Assembly (NCBI GenBank): GCA_017527155.1
Contig: JAFXQI010000065.1
Span: 1 to 33,760, forward strand
Direction: 5' to 3'
DNA from: Kiritimatiellia bacterium
Lineage (GTDB): Bacteria; Verrucomicrobiota; Kiritimatiellia; CAIQIC01; Lenti-01
Length of the DNA: 33,760 bases
In this document: positions 14,582 to 22,784 of the stretch, one piece after another
Numbering within the stretch: the stretch's first letter is position 1
Layout: each line of letters begins with the position of its first letter
Notes under the pieces: model-generated
Seen by the model: the letters and a program-made list of their open reading frames with translations, nothing else
Database searches by the model: none
Told to the model about the DNA's origin: nothing
Translations under genes and position numbers: made by a program

Positions 14582-14609
14582 CTCCTTGTCTCCACGCGGC
14601 CGGAAGCCC

Positions 14610-14646
14610 CACCTCCGGATGCACTGCCGCACAACTTCCGGAGGTG
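14610..14646 (+). terminator. Hairpin after the DnaJ-type zinc-finger gene
   Basis: CACCTCCGG (14610-14618) pairs perfectly with CCGGAGGTG (14638-14646) around a 19-nt loop, 28 nt past the stop. No U-tract follows. It is a likely transcript-end structure. Confidence 0.45.
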
Positions 14647-14647
14647 A

Positions 14648-14785
14648 AGCATTCCACCCACATGGTCGCGCGGAAGCGCGACCCTCCCGTACGCTCTCCA
14701 CGGGGAGGGACGCGCTTCTGCGCGTCCGCGAAAGAAAAGGTGGCGACACCATGGACAGCGGCCACACTATTTCCGAAGCCGCTCC
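14648..14785. repeat. Composite dispersed element, copy 1 (paired hairpins plus flank)
   Basis: Contains hairpins GGTCGCGC-GGAA-GCGCGACC (14664-14683) and GGACGCGC-TTCT-GCGCGTCC (14708-14727). Similarity to copy 3 (23981-24120) goes beyond the hairpins on both sides: GAAG..TTCC.CCCAC before, and GGCG.CAC.ATGG, CCACACT.TTTC and CCGCT after. It fills the gap between the zinc-finger gene and rsmE. Confidence 0.75.
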
Positions 14786-14815
14786 AGGAAGCCCCGTTTC
14801 CCAAGGATGCCCCCC

Positions 14816-15547
14816 ATGAACTGGCTTCTCCTTGAACCTTCCGACGTCCCTGCTGGCAGCCCCGTCGTCCTGCGCGGCGACCAGGCCCGCCACGCGCGCG
14901 AAGTCCTGCACGCCGCCCCCGGCCAGCGCTTGCGCCTCGGCATCGTCGACGGCCCGCTCGGCCACGGCGAAGTCCTCGGAACCGACCCCGATGGCAGCAT
15001 TCGGCTTCGCGCCGAATGGGAGGCGACCCCGCCGCCGCGCCCGCGCATCGACCTGTTGCTGGCGATGCCGCGGCCGAAGGTCATGCGCCGCCTCTGGCCC
15101 GTCCTCGCTTCCCTCGGCGTCGGCCGCATCTTCATCGCGAACGCCTGGAAGGTCGAACGCGGCTACTTCGACACCCCCGCCCTCGCCCCGGTCACGATCC
15201 GCGCAGGCCTCCTCGAAGGCCTCCGTCAGGCGGGCGACACTCTCCTGCCCGAAGTGACCATCCACCGCCGCCTGCGCCCGTTGCTTGAGGATGTTCTGCC
15301 CACGCTTCCTGCGTACTCCTCCCGGTGGATTGCGCATCCCGACGCCTCCGCTTCCACCTCTCCATCTGCCCTTCCGTCCTCCGGCCGCATCCTCCTTGCC
15401 ATCGGCCCCGAAGGGGGGTGGATTCCCGACGAAGTCGCCCTCTTCCGGCGCCACGGTTTCGCCCCGCTGTCCCTGGGGACGCGCATCCTCCGCACCGACA
15501 CCGCCTGCGCGGTCCTGCTCGGCCTCCTCCACGCCGCCGGCGCGTGA
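14816..15547 (+). CDS. rsmE: 16S rRNA m3U1498 methyltransferase
   Basis: 243 residues (243 in E. coli). RsmE methylates N3 of U1498 in the decoding region of 16S rRNA using S-adenosylmethionine; it is a SPOUT enzyme with a trefoil knot. The N-terminal PUA-like part (residues 1-70, VLRGDQARHAREVLHAAPGQRLRL) and the C-terminal knot signatures IGPEGGW (196-202) and LGTRILRTDTA (220-230) are intact. AAGGA lies 8 nt before the ATG at 14816; an ATG at 14807 overlaps that SD and is less likely. The middle has a low-complexity insert (ASASTSPSALPSSG, about 177-190). It completes the translation-related block with rpmE, prfA and prmC. Confidence 0.96.
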   Translation: MNWLLLEPSDVPAGSPVVLRGDQARHAREVLHAAPGQRLRLGIVDGPLGHGEVLGTDPDGSIRLRAEWEATPPPRPRIDLLLAMPRPKVMRRLWPVLASLGVGRIFIANAWKVERGYFDTPALAPVTIRAGLLEGLRQAGDTLLPEVTIHRRLRPLLEDVLPTLPAYSSRWIAHPDASASTSPSALPSSGRILLAIGPEGGWIPDEVALFRRHGFAPLSLGTRILRTDTACAVLLGLLHAAGA

Positions 15548-15673
15548 ACCCGGCGGCAGGACTGGCAAGGGGAACTGTGGGTGAGAAGCAGAAGCCCTCA
15601 CGTCCCCAGCGGAGATGGATGATCGCGGGAGGGTAGGGGAGGGGATTGGGAGAGGAGAAGGTAAAGTACATGC

Positions 15674-15721
15674 GGACGCGCAGAAGCGCGTCCCTCCCTT
15701 GGGTCGCGCTTCCGCGCGACC
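15674..15721. repeat. Composite dispersed element, copy 2 (inverted orientation)
   Basis: GGACGCGC-AGAA-GCGCGTCC (15674-15693) and GGTCGCGC-TTCC-GCGCGACC (15702-15721), 8 nt apart. This is the reverse complement of the hairpin pair in copies 1 and 3, with a shorter spacer. It lies between the convergent ends of rsmE and the phosphofructokinase gene. Confidence 0.8.
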
Positions 15722-15789
15722 GTTCGGACAACGGCGCCCCGCCGTCGGCAAGCGGGTGGGACAAGACAGTCAGTCGCGCGAAACGGGAG

Positions 15790-15809
15790 GGTCGCGCTTC
15801 CGCGCGACC
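15790..15809. repeat. Single GGAGGG-family hairpin
   Basis: GGTCGCGC-TTCC-GCGCGACC, identical to the hairpin at 15702-15721 and preceded by GGGA. It lies 12 nt beyond the phosphofructokinase stop codon (minus strand), so it probably ends up in the 3' end of that mRNA. Confidence 0.8.
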
Positions 15810-15820
15810 ACCAACCCGGC

Positions 15821-17122
15821 CTATTCCCAGACGTGCGGCTGTCCGGTCGCGGCGATGACGGAGGTCCAGAGGGAGCCTTCGGGATCGACTTTCTTGCGCG
15901 AGGACGTCGCCGCCGGAATCGGGACGTGGACGTAGACGCCGTGCCAGTCGCCGATGATCAGGTCCGTCTTGCCCGCCATCGCGGCGTGGACGGCGTGCCG
16001 GGCGTAGCTGTCGCAGATGCGCGCGTCCTGGGAGTTCGCGGGGACGGAGCGGATGATGTAGGAGGGGTCGATGTACTTGAGGTTGATCGGCGTGTTCTTT
16101 TCCTTGAAGTACTCGTTGATGCGGTCCTTCAGGAAAACCCCGATGTCGAGCTTCTTGGCGTTGCTGATGCCATCCGCTTCCGTGGCCCCCATCAAGTCCT
16201 GTCCCGCTCCTTCCGCGACCACCACGACCGCGTGCCGCCGCTCCGTGATCCGCCGGTGCAGTGCCGCCATGAACCCTTTCGGGCCGTCCAGCTTGATCGG
16301 GATTTCCGGGATGAGCACGAAGTTCACCTCCTGCGAGGCGATCGTGGCGCCTGCCGCGATGAATCCGCTGTCTCGCCCCATCAGCTTGACCAGCCCGATG
16401 CCGTTGGGCGCGCCCTTGGCTTCGCAGTGCGCGCCGTCCAGGATGGTGCGGGCGGCTTCGATGGCGGTGTAGTAGCCGAACGTCTGGCGGACGTACTGGA
16501 TGTCGTTGTCGATCGTCTTGGGCACGCCCACGACCGCGATCGGCAGACCGCGCTTGCGGATTTCCTCCGCGATGGAATGCGCGCCGCGCTGGGTGCCGTC
16601 GCCGCCGACGCAGATCAGGATGTTGATGTCGCGGTTGACCAGGAAATCCACCATTTCTTCCGCCGAGCGCTGCCCTCGCGAGGAGGAGAGGATGGTACCG
16701 CCGACGCGGTGGATGCCTTCGACGTCCTCGGAGCTGAGGGTGATGGGCGGCGGGGCGTTGAAGGTCAGGCCCATGTAGCCGTAGCGGATGCCGAGGACCT
16801 CGCGGACGCCGTAGTTGTGGCGGAGTTCGAGGTAGGCCGAACGGATGACGTTGTTGAGGCCGGGGCACAGGCCGCCGCAGGTCACGATGGCCGCGCGCGT
16901 GCGGGCCGGGTCGAAGAAGAGTTTCTGGCGGGGACCGGCCTTCTCGAAGAAGGTTTCGTTGTCCTCTGGGATGCCGGGGGCCAGCTCGACCTGGTAGCGG
17001 ATGCGGGTCGCGTCGTACGTGAAATTGCCGATGTGGTCGCCCTCCACGTTGTTGAGCGCGAGCGGCGAGGCGTAACGGCAGTCGCCGAGGGTGGCGATGC
17101 GGGTGTCGATTGCGGGGGCCAT
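15821..17122 (-). CDS. pfkA: 6-phosphofructokinase, ATP-type of the PPi-PFK-related clade
   Basis: 433 residues from the ATG at 17122 with AGGAG 6 nt upstream. The enzyme phosphorylates fructose 6-phosphate in glycolysis. Motifs: TCGGLCPGLN (81-90) in the nucleotide-binding region, GGDGTQRG (173-180) and PKTIDNDI (201-208) with the catalytic D205, and MGRDSGFIA for sugar-phosphate binding. A glycine after GGD (GGDG rather than GGDD) points to ATP rather than pyrophosphate as donor. The extra N-terminus of about 75 residues and the length above 400 place it with the long TP0108/plant/trypanosome-like group, not with E. coli PfkA (320). Donor specificity is inferred. Confidence 0.93.
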   Translation of the reverse strand: MAPAIDTRIATLGDCRYASPLALNNVEGDHIGNFTYDATRIRYQVELAPGIPEDNETFFEKAGPRQKLFFDPARTRAAIVTCGGLCPGLNNVIRSAYLELRHNYGVREVLGIRYGYMGLTFNAPPPITLSSEDVEGIHRVGGTILSSSRGQRSAEEMVDFLVNRDINILICVGGDGTQRGAHSIAEEIRKRGLPIAVVGVPKTIDNDIQYVRQTFGYYTAIEAARTILDGAHCEAKGAPNGIGLVKLMGRDSGFIAAGATIASQEVNFVLIPEIPIKLDGPKGFMAALHRRITERRHAVVVVAEGAGQDLMGATEADGISNAKKLDIGVFLKDRINEYFKEKNTPINLKYIDPSYIIRSVPANSQDARICDSYARHAVHAAMAGKTDLIIGDWHGVYVHVPIPAATSSRKKVDPEGSLWTSVIAATGQPHVWE

Positions 17123-17216
17123 GGTTGTCTCCTGTCGGGTTCTTCCGTTGCCCATACCGTAGCGCGTGCGGGCGCGGGGGAAAAGCAAATTCGCCGGGGG
17201 GGCGGGGAAGGAATTT

Positions 17217-18371
17217 TCAGGCCTTCCAGCGGACCTCGTAGCGGCCGCGGAGGGCAATCCAGGCGGCGCGGAGGAGGACGGCGTGGAGGGTCCAGACGGT
17301 GCCGAGCAGTCCGAGGAGACGCGACGGAATGCGCCGGGCGAGACGGGCGGCGGCCGCGGCAAACGCGAAACCGAGGACCATCGCGGCGAAGAACCACAGC
17401 CACGGGCCGCCGCGCGCCATCCACGCGAGGGCGCCGGAGGAGAGAACCAGCGCGGCGGTCCAGAAGGGCGTGAACAGGCGCGCCATCTTGTGGAAGAACC
17501 AGCGGGCGAAGATGGGATTCTTCCCCGGCGAAAGCAACCGCGGTTCGAGGGCAGGCAGCTGCCAGTTGCCGGCGAGGGTACGGAGCTTGCGGCGGCCTTC
17601 GCGGTCGAACCGCGCCTCCGCGACGTCCCACGCCACGGCGCCCGGCATGAAGAGGCACCGGCGTCCGGCGAGGACGGCCTGCATGGGTTGCCAGACGTCG
17701 TCGTCCAGCACGTCGGGCGGGAACGGCCGGCAGAGGCCGGCGCGGATGGCGTAGAACGCGCCGGTGGCACCGGGCACGGCCCACACGCGGCTCTCGGCGG
17801 CGCGCAGGCGCTTCTCGTAGGCCCAGTAGGACTGGGCGCCCTTCTGGACACCGCCACCGGGCGTCTCGTACACGAGTTCGCCGGAGACCACGCCGACCGT
17901 GCCGTCCGCGAACGGCTCCAGCACGCGCGACAGCGCGCCGGGGTCGATGCGCTGGCGGACGTCCATCATGACGAACACGCCGGCACCGGCCGCGGCCTCG
18001 GCCATGAGGTCGTTCAGGACGGAGGGCTTGCCGCGGCGCTCGGCGAAGGCCCGGAGGTGCACCCGCGGATCGGCCCCGGCGAGCGCGGCGAGGGTGGGGG
18101 AGGTGTCCGCGGATTCGCCGTCGAGACCGATCCAGATCCCGTCCAGCGGCTCGCGGTCGGCGAGCGCGAGCAGTTCGCGGACCTTTTCCGCGGCGCGTTC
18201 CCCTTCGCCGCGCGCGGCCATCAGGGCGACGGCGCGCCCCGTGAAAGGGGCCTTGCGGACGGGACGCGGGCGGATCCGGGCCCAGAGTTCCATCGCGAGC
18301 GGATACCCGGCGTACGTCCACGCGAGGGCCACGGCGGCGACGGCGAACAGGATGATCCAGAAGAGTTCCAC
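17217..18371 (-). CDS. Membrane-associated family 2 glycosyltransferase
   Basis: 384 residues, GTG start at 18371 with GAGGA 9 nt upstream. One N-terminal membrane segment (about 3-20), a GT-A catalytic domain (about 46-270) and two or three C-terminal membrane segments (about 297-375). Landmarks: RAVALMAARGE in place of the usual SVIIAARNE, IGLDGESADTS, a metal/nucleotide motif D-V-R (MMDVRQRI, 137-139) in place of DxD, and LDDDVW (222-227) as the acidic catalytic motif, with RRKLRTLAGNWQL (260-272) in the place of a QxxRW-like motif. It most likely transfers a nucleotide sugar to a lipid or growing glycan at the inner membrane. The palindrome array at 18417-18542 lies immediately upstream. 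Confidence 0.88.
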   Translation of the reverse strand: MELFWIILFAVAAVALAWTYAGYPLAMELWARIRPRPVRKAPFTGRAVALMAARGEGERAAEKVRELLALADREPLDGIWIGLDGESADTSPTLAALAGADPRVHLRAFAERRGKPSVLNDLMAEAAAGAGVFVMMDVRQRIDPGALSRVLEPFADGTVGVVSGELVYETPGGGVQKGAQSYWAYEKRLRAAESRVWAVPGATGAFYAIRAGLCRPFPPDVLDDDVWQPMQAVLAGRRCLFMPGAVAWDVAEARFDREGRRKLRTLAGNWQLPALEPRLLSPGKNPIFARWFFHKMARLFTPFWTAALVLSSGALAWMARGGPWLWFFAAMVLGFAFAAAAARLARRIPSRLLGLLGTVWTLHAVLLRAAWIALRGRYEVRWKA

Positions 18372-18416
18372 GGGCCGTCCTCAGCGGAATTCCGCGGAAG
18401 GCCGCGCGGCGCGGGC

Positions 18417-18542
18417 TTTTCCGATCATTGGAAAAACATTTCCGGATTTTTCCAACCATTGGAAAAAAGTTTTCCAATCATTGGAAAAAACAAGCCGGAT
18501 TTTCCAACCATTGGAAACTTTTTTTCCAATCATTGGAAAAAT
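18417..18542. repeat. Array of five CCAAYCATTGG palindromes with 52-bp higher-order period
   Basis: Units with cores at 18421 (CCGATCATTGG), 18452 (CCAACCATTGG), 18474 (CCAATCATTGG), 18504 (CCAACCATTGG) and 18526 (CCAATCATTGG), each flanked by T-runs on the left and A-runs on the right. The AACC and AATC versions alternate, so the true unit is a dimer repeated at 52-53 bp. CCGG-containing spacers (TCCGGA, GCCGGA, TCCGGC) lie between dimers. The array is far more AT-rich than its surroundings. Confidence 0.9.
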
Positions 18543-18565
18543 TCCGGCGGGACGGCAGAAGGCCG

Positions 18566-19423
18566 TCAGAGGACGAGTTTCAGGCGGAAGTGGCCAGCGG
18601 AGGCCGCGCCGGGTTCGTCGAGTTCGACTTCGACGCGGATGCTGGTTTCGCCGGGATCGGCGGTGATGGTGTCGCCGACATCCTCCCATGCGACTTCGCC
18701 GGTTTCGGGATCGCGCAGGAGCGACGGGGCGTGCTGGAGCTGGTAGGTGCGGCCGGGAACGGACTGCCACTGCACCAGCACCAGCACGGGTTCGTCGGGG
18801 GACGCCGTGCGCGGGGAGACTTCGGCAATCGGGACCTCGATGGCTTCGAAGGCCATCAGGCTGGCGTCGTTGCCGACGTCGGTGCCGGCCAGCACCTCTT
18901 CCCAGTCGGTCATGCCGTCGTCGTCGGAGTCGATTCCGGAGGCGTGCATGCGATCGAGGGCGTCGGCATAGGCGGCGTCGGCATCGCCATCGAACTTGGC
19001 CATGGGTTGCCACGCATTGAAGTCGAGGAGCATGCGGCCAGTGGCCGGGACGGGAGCGTTGGCGCTGCGGAAATAAGATGCATCGTTGGAGGTTGCGGCG
19101 TCGTAGGCTACAACCCGGAGGACGGTGTTCGTCGCCGGGCGGTCGGGAATCGTCAGGGAAAAATAGCCCTTGCCGGGACTGGCGTTGGCACCGACGTAGG
19201 TGTTCGTCAAGAGGACGGCGGGGCGACCGATGCGGCCCATGGCGAAGACATCGACGCGCGCGCGGGGGGAATAGGCAGGGCCGTCGAGCTTGCGTGCAAA
19301 GACGTCGGCGAGTGGATGGACGTTGCCGACCCTCAACGGTTCGGTGAACTGCCCACGGGTCGTCGTTGCGAATGTTGCCGCGGTCGCGAAGAGCACCGCC
19401 CAGATAGCCGAACGTGTTTTCAT
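18566..19423 (-). CDS. Secreted protein with a calcium-binding (thrombospondin-3-like) repeat
   Basis: 285 residues. A signal peptide spans about 1-24 (MKTRSAIWAVLFATAATFAT). A beta-rich middle (VFAMGRIGRPAVLLTNTYVG) is followed by DSDDDGMTDWEE (165-176), a DxDxDG calcium loop of the thrombospondin-3/dockerin-like kind that is common in PVC secreted proteins. The C-terminal part includes VQWQSVPGRTYQLQHAPSLL, a motif seen near the ends of many such exported proteins. No enzyme motif was recognised and the function is unknown. The start is supported by a promoter just upstream; no SD is seen. Confidence 0.8.
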   Translation of the reverse strand: MKTRSAIWAVLFATAATFATTTRGQFTEPLRVGNVHPLADVFARKLDGPAYSPRARVDVFAMGRIGRPAVLLTNTYVGANASPGKGYFSLTIPDRPATNTVLRVVAYDAATSNDASYFRSANAPVPATGRMLLDFNAWQPMAKFDGDADAAYADALDRMHASGIDSDDDGMTDWEEVLAGTDVGNDASLMAFEAIEVPIAEVSPRTASPDEPVLVLVQWQSVPGRTYQLQHAPSLLRDPETGEVAWEDVGDTITADPGETSIRVEVELDEPGAASAGHFRLKLVL

Positions 19424-19752
19424 GACAAAATCACTTTACCGCAGGCGTCCCGATTCCACAATCCATTTTTGCCGGATTTGCGATTTTCTGCGTGCCCGCG
19501 CCCGGCGGGACATCCCGGGGATCGGCAAGGCCGCCGTCGCGGCTCGTGAGGTGGGGCGAGCTCTCCGAGCGAGCCGTATCAAGCTCTGTGTAACAAAAGC
19601 CATATCACACTACGGTGCGATAAGTTACGTACTCCACTTTGCAACATAAGATATATTATGCGACGTTGCTTGTATCCGCCTGGAGACCGGCGCCTGACCA
19701 GAGCAAGGACGAGAAAACCCACCTGCCAGCCCCCCCTCCAGTCGTGAGGACC
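19424..19752. other. Intergenic stretch, no gene seen
   Basis: Holds the promoter at 19433-19461 and a hairpin CGGCTCG (19540-19546) / CGAGCCG (19570-19576). An unusually AT-rich patch (about 19577-19690) contains CATAAGATATATTATG, an imperfect palindrome. It follows the stop of the minus-strand LRR gene. No coding frame is convincing. Confidence 0.5.
19433..19461 (-). promoter_or_regulatory. Promoter of the secreted calcium-repeat protein (leaderless arrangement)
   Basis: Minus-strand TTGTGG (19456-19461), 17-nt spacer, TAAAGT (19433-19438). The -10 box ends 9 nt before the ATG at 19423, leaving at most 2-3 nt of leader. Confidence 0.5.
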
Positions 19753-22350
19753 TTACGGAGAGCCCGGCTCCGTCCGGCTGGCGGCCTGCCAGTCGGTACG
19801 GGTGTAGATGGTGCAGGTCTTCGGAACCCGCCACGGTGAAGCGCGGCGTTCATGGGCGTCCGGAATGACCATCCGTTGCAGACCGGTGCAGTTGGCAAAA
19901 GCGTCCGGCGCCGCCCGATCCAGGCTGTCCGGCAGGAAGAACTCGGTCAGACCGGTACATCCCCAGAAGGCGTCCATCCCGATCCGCAACAGTCCTTCGG
20001 AGAGTTCCACGCGGTCCAGACGGAGGCAATTCTGGAAAGCGGCAATGCCGATTTCGGTGACGGATTCCGGCACCTCCACTTCGGACAAGGCCGCCCCGAA
20101 GAAGGCCCGTTCGCCGATGGCCCGCACGCCGTCGGGAACCCGGTAGCCTCCGGTGCGCCCGCGCGGGTACAGCACCAGCACCGCGCGATCGCGGGTGAAC
20201 AGAACGCCGTCATCCGCCACATACGCGCCTTCCCCCGGAGCCGTCTCCAGGGCCGTCATGGCCGTGCATCCGTCAAAAGCCCGCGGATCGATGGATTCCA
20301 GGCTTGACGGCAAGGTCGCCGATGCGAGCAAGGGACAGTCCAGAAAGGCACATTCCCGCACGGTTTCGAGGCCTTCTTGCAAAGAAATGTTACTTAGATT
20401 GACGCATTTCGAGAAAGTTTCCCGTTCCATCGTGGCGGTTTCGCCTGGCCAGATGACCGATTCAAGGCCGGATTGGCGGAAACAGGCTTCGCCGATGTGT
20501 GCGATGCCGTCCGGCAGCGCCAGCGCCTTCAGTCCGGTACATTCCGCGAAGGATTCCCGTCCCAGGCGGGCGATGCCGTCCGGCAATTCCACCTGCTCCA
20601 AGCGGGTGCAATGCAGGAAAGCGGCTTCGGCGATTTCCCTCACGCGGGGCGGGACGGCGAACGACCCGGCGCGTCCGGCCGGGCAGACGAGCAGGACGGA
20701 GCCTTCGCGGTCATAGAGGATGCCATCTTCCGTTTGGTAGCGCAGATTCCCCTGCCCCGCCACCACTGCCTGCAAGCTTTCACAACGGGCAAACGCACGC
20801 GAGCCCAGTTCCGCGGCGTCGGGAAGTTCGACACGCGCCAGCGCGTGGCACTCCGCGAACGCTTCATCGCCAATCCGGAGGAGCCCCGCCGGCAACGCGA
20901 CGGATTCCAGGGAGCGGCAAGCGGCGAACGCGCGCGCGCCGATGTTCGTCACGCCATCGGGGATGACCACCGACCGCAGCGAATGGCACCCGGCAAACGC
21001 CCCGTCGGGAATGGAGGTCAGACCGGGCGGCAGGACGACGTCCAGCAGATCTCCGCAGCCGGAAAAGGCGTCCGCGCCGATTTCCTCCACGCCGCCGGGA
21101 ATCGCGATGGCCGCCAGCGAGGAACAGTCCGCGAACGCGCCCGCGCCGATGCGTTCGAGTCCGTCCGGGAGGGACACCGACGCGAGGGCGCGGCACCCGG
21201 AGAATGTCCGTTCGCGGATGGTCCGGATGCCGGATGGCACCCCGGCCGACTCCAGCGACGCGCAGCCCTCGAAGGCGCGGCTGCCGAGTACCGTCACGTC
21301 CGGCGGGATGGCGATGGCCGCCAGTTGGCGGCACCCTTTGAACGCGTAGGCGCCGACCGTGGTCAGCCCGGCGGGAATCCGAACCCGTTCCAGCGAGGTG
21401 CACCCCTCGAAGGCGGAATGCGGAAGCACGCGGATGCCGTCCGGAATCGCGACTTCTTCCAGCGAAGCGCATCCGTAGAAGGCGTATGGGCCGATGCGCT
21501 CCACGGTGGACGGGATGTCCGCGGACCGCAATGCGTCGCAGCGGTAGAAAGCGGCCTCGCCGATGGCCGTCGCACGGGGAGGCATCTGCACGGCTTCCAG
21601 ACGGTAACAGCCGGAGAGCACGCCCTCGGGCACCGTCTCCAACCCCGGCGGCAGGCGCACGGCGCCGAGCATGGAGCAGCTGTTGAATGCGTAGGGGCCC
21701 ACCTCCCCTACCCCTTCGGGAATGTCGACCTCGGCCAGGCCGGTGCACCCCGAAAACGCGTGGTCTCCGATCGATCGCAGGCCGTCCGGCAACGCCAGCC
21801 GCTCCATGCGGATGCAACCGTAGAATGCACGCGCGCCGATGGATTCCAGCCGTTCGGGGAGCTCCGCGGCTTTCAGGCGGACGCAGCCGTAGAACGCGTC
21901 GTCCCCGATCCGGCGCAGATGCGATGGCCATTCCGCCCAGCCCAGCTGGGTGCAGCCCGCGAACGCCCCGGAGCCGATTCCGCGCACGTGGCGCGGGAAT
22001 TTCACCGAAAACAGTTCGGTCCGGCCACGGAACGCGTCCGTCCCCACCGACCGCACGCGGCGACCGCCCAGCACGGCCGGAATCCGGAGGTGTCCGTCGT
22101 CCTCTTCCGGTGAGAGCTCTTCCGGTGCGATCTCCCCTGCCCCGCCGGACACGGTGGCCGGCGATGGGGGTGGCCCGGCGATTTCTTCCCATCCGGTCAC
22201 TTCCGCTCCGCGCCAGTCCGTCGCGTAGGCCAGACCGTCCTCCTCCCCGTCCTGGCGGCCGCAGGCGGTCAAGAGCACGGCAAGCGCCAGCAGCGGCAGG
22301 AAGAGGAGGCCCGCGCGGACGGCGCGGACGGGTTGCCGGACGGAGTCCAT
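19753..22350 (-). CDS. BspA-type leucine-rich-repeat lipoprotein
   Basis: 865 residues. A lipoprotein signal (LLALAVLLTACGR, C30 lipidated) is followed by an acidic spacer and about 29 LRR_5 repeats of 22-24 residues with the pattern LPDGLxxIGxxAFxGCxxL, from about residue 95 to 830. Two non-repeat inserts of the BspA sort (NLRYQTEDGILYDREGSVLL and GAYVADDGVLFTRDRAVLVL) interrupt the array and restart it with VPxxVRxIxExAF. These proteins are surface-exposed and often bind host or glycan ligands. The gene starts 17 nt after ybaB on the same strand, without a clear SD, so it is probably co-transcribed. The internal DNA repeats make this region prone to unequal recombination. Confidence 0.92.
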   Translation of the reverse strand: MDSVRQPVRAVRAGLLFLPLLALAVLLTACGRQDGEEDGLAYATDWRGAEVTGWEEIAGPPPSPATVSGGAGEIAPEELSPEEDDGHLRIPAVLGGRRVRSVGTDAFRGRTELFSVKFPRHVRGIGSGAFAGCTQLGWAEWPSHLRRIGDDAFYGCVRLKAAELPERLESIGARAFYGCIRMERLALPDGLRSIGDHAFSGCTGLAEVDIPEGVGEVGPYAFNSCSMLGAVRLPPGLETVPEGVLSGCYRLEAVQMPPRATAIGEAAFYRCDALRSADIPSTVERIGPYAFYGCASLEEVAIPDGIRVLPHSAFEGCTSLERVRIPAGLTTVGAYAFKGCRQLAAIAIPPDVTVLGSRAFEGCASLESAGVPSGIRTIRERTFSGCRALASVSLPDGLERIGAGAFADCSSLAAIAIPGGVEEIGADAFSGCGDLLDVVLPPGLTSIPDGAFAGCHSLRSVVIPDGVTNIGARAFAACRSLESVALPAGLLRIGDEAFAECHALARVELPDAAELGSRAFARCESLQAVVAGQGNLRYQTEDGILYDREGSVLLVCPAGRAGSFAVPPRVREIAEAAFLHCTRLEQVELPDGIARLGRESFAECTGLKALALPDGIAHIGEACFRQSGLESVIWPGETATMERETFSKCVNLSNISLQEGLETVRECAFLDCPLLASATLPSSLESIDPRAFDGCTAMTALETAPGEGAYVADDGVLFTRDRAVLVLYPRGRTGGYRVPDGVRAIGERAFFGAALSEVEVPESVTEIGIAAFQNCLRLDRVELSEGLLRIGMDAFWGCTGLTEFFLPDSLDRAAPDAFANCTGLQRMVIPDAHERRASPWRVPKTCTIYTRTDWQAASRTEPGSP

Positions 22351-22367
22351 CGCAACCGCCGCGAGCG

Positions 22368-22685
22368 TCAGAACCCGAATCCCGGCGGCAGCTGGAGGCC
22401 GGCCGTCACCGCACCCATCGCGGAATTGGCGACCTCGCCGGCCTTGGCCTGGAAGCCCTGGATGGCCGACAGGACCAGGTCTTCGAGCATCGCGACGTCA
22501 TCCGCCTTGACGACGTCCGGCGAAATCTCGATTTCGGTCACCTGCCCGTCCGCGTGGCCGCGTACCGTGACCGCGCCGCCGCCGCTGCCGAATTCCACGG
22601 CGGTCGTCTTCAGGTCTTCCTGCACGCTCTGCATCTTCTTCTGCATGCTGGTGACCTGTTTCATCATCTTCATAATGTTGGGCAT
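22368..22685 (-). CDS. ybaB: Nucleoid-associated protein, YbaB/EbfC family
   Basis: 105 residues (109 in E. coli). YbaB/EbfC is a small dimeric DNA-binding protein. The sequence begins MPNIMKMMKQVTSMQKKMQSVQEDL, the N-terminal coiled helix, then VEFGSGGGAVTVRGHADGQV with the conserved G-rich strand, and EIEISPDVV. AAGGAG lies 8 nt upstream of the ATG at 22685. The usual partners dnaX and recR are not here; instead the LRR lipoprotein follows at 17 nt. Confidence 0.95.
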   Translation of the reverse strand: MPNIMKMMKQVTSMQKKMQSVQEDLKTTAVEFGSGGGAVTVRGHADGQVTEIEISPDVVKADDVAMLEDLVLSAIQGFQAKAGEVANSAMGAVTAGLQLPPGFGF

Positions 22686-22727
22686 GGCGATTCTCCTTCT
22701 TCCGCCCGTTCCGGCGGCACTCTTTCC

Positions 22728-22756
22728 AGCATACGCAATCCACAACCGGAAATCAA
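22728..22756 (-). promoter_or_regulatory. Promoter of the ybaB-LRR transcript
   Basis: Minus-strand TTGATT (22751-22756), 17-nt spacer, TATGCT (22728-22733). It predicts a leader of about 35 nt that includes the SD of ybaB. Confidence 0.6.
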
Positions 22757-22784
22757 CCGCGACACCGCGGCATCCGGCGGACGG

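Noticed and set aside
18417-18542. CRISPR array
   Set aside because: Units are short palindromes without unique spacers, the spacing alternates, and no cas gene is near.
19577-19690. tRNA or small RNA in the AT-rich patch
   Set aside because: No cloverleaf, T-loop (GTTCRA) or CCA end; only a weak palindrome is visible.
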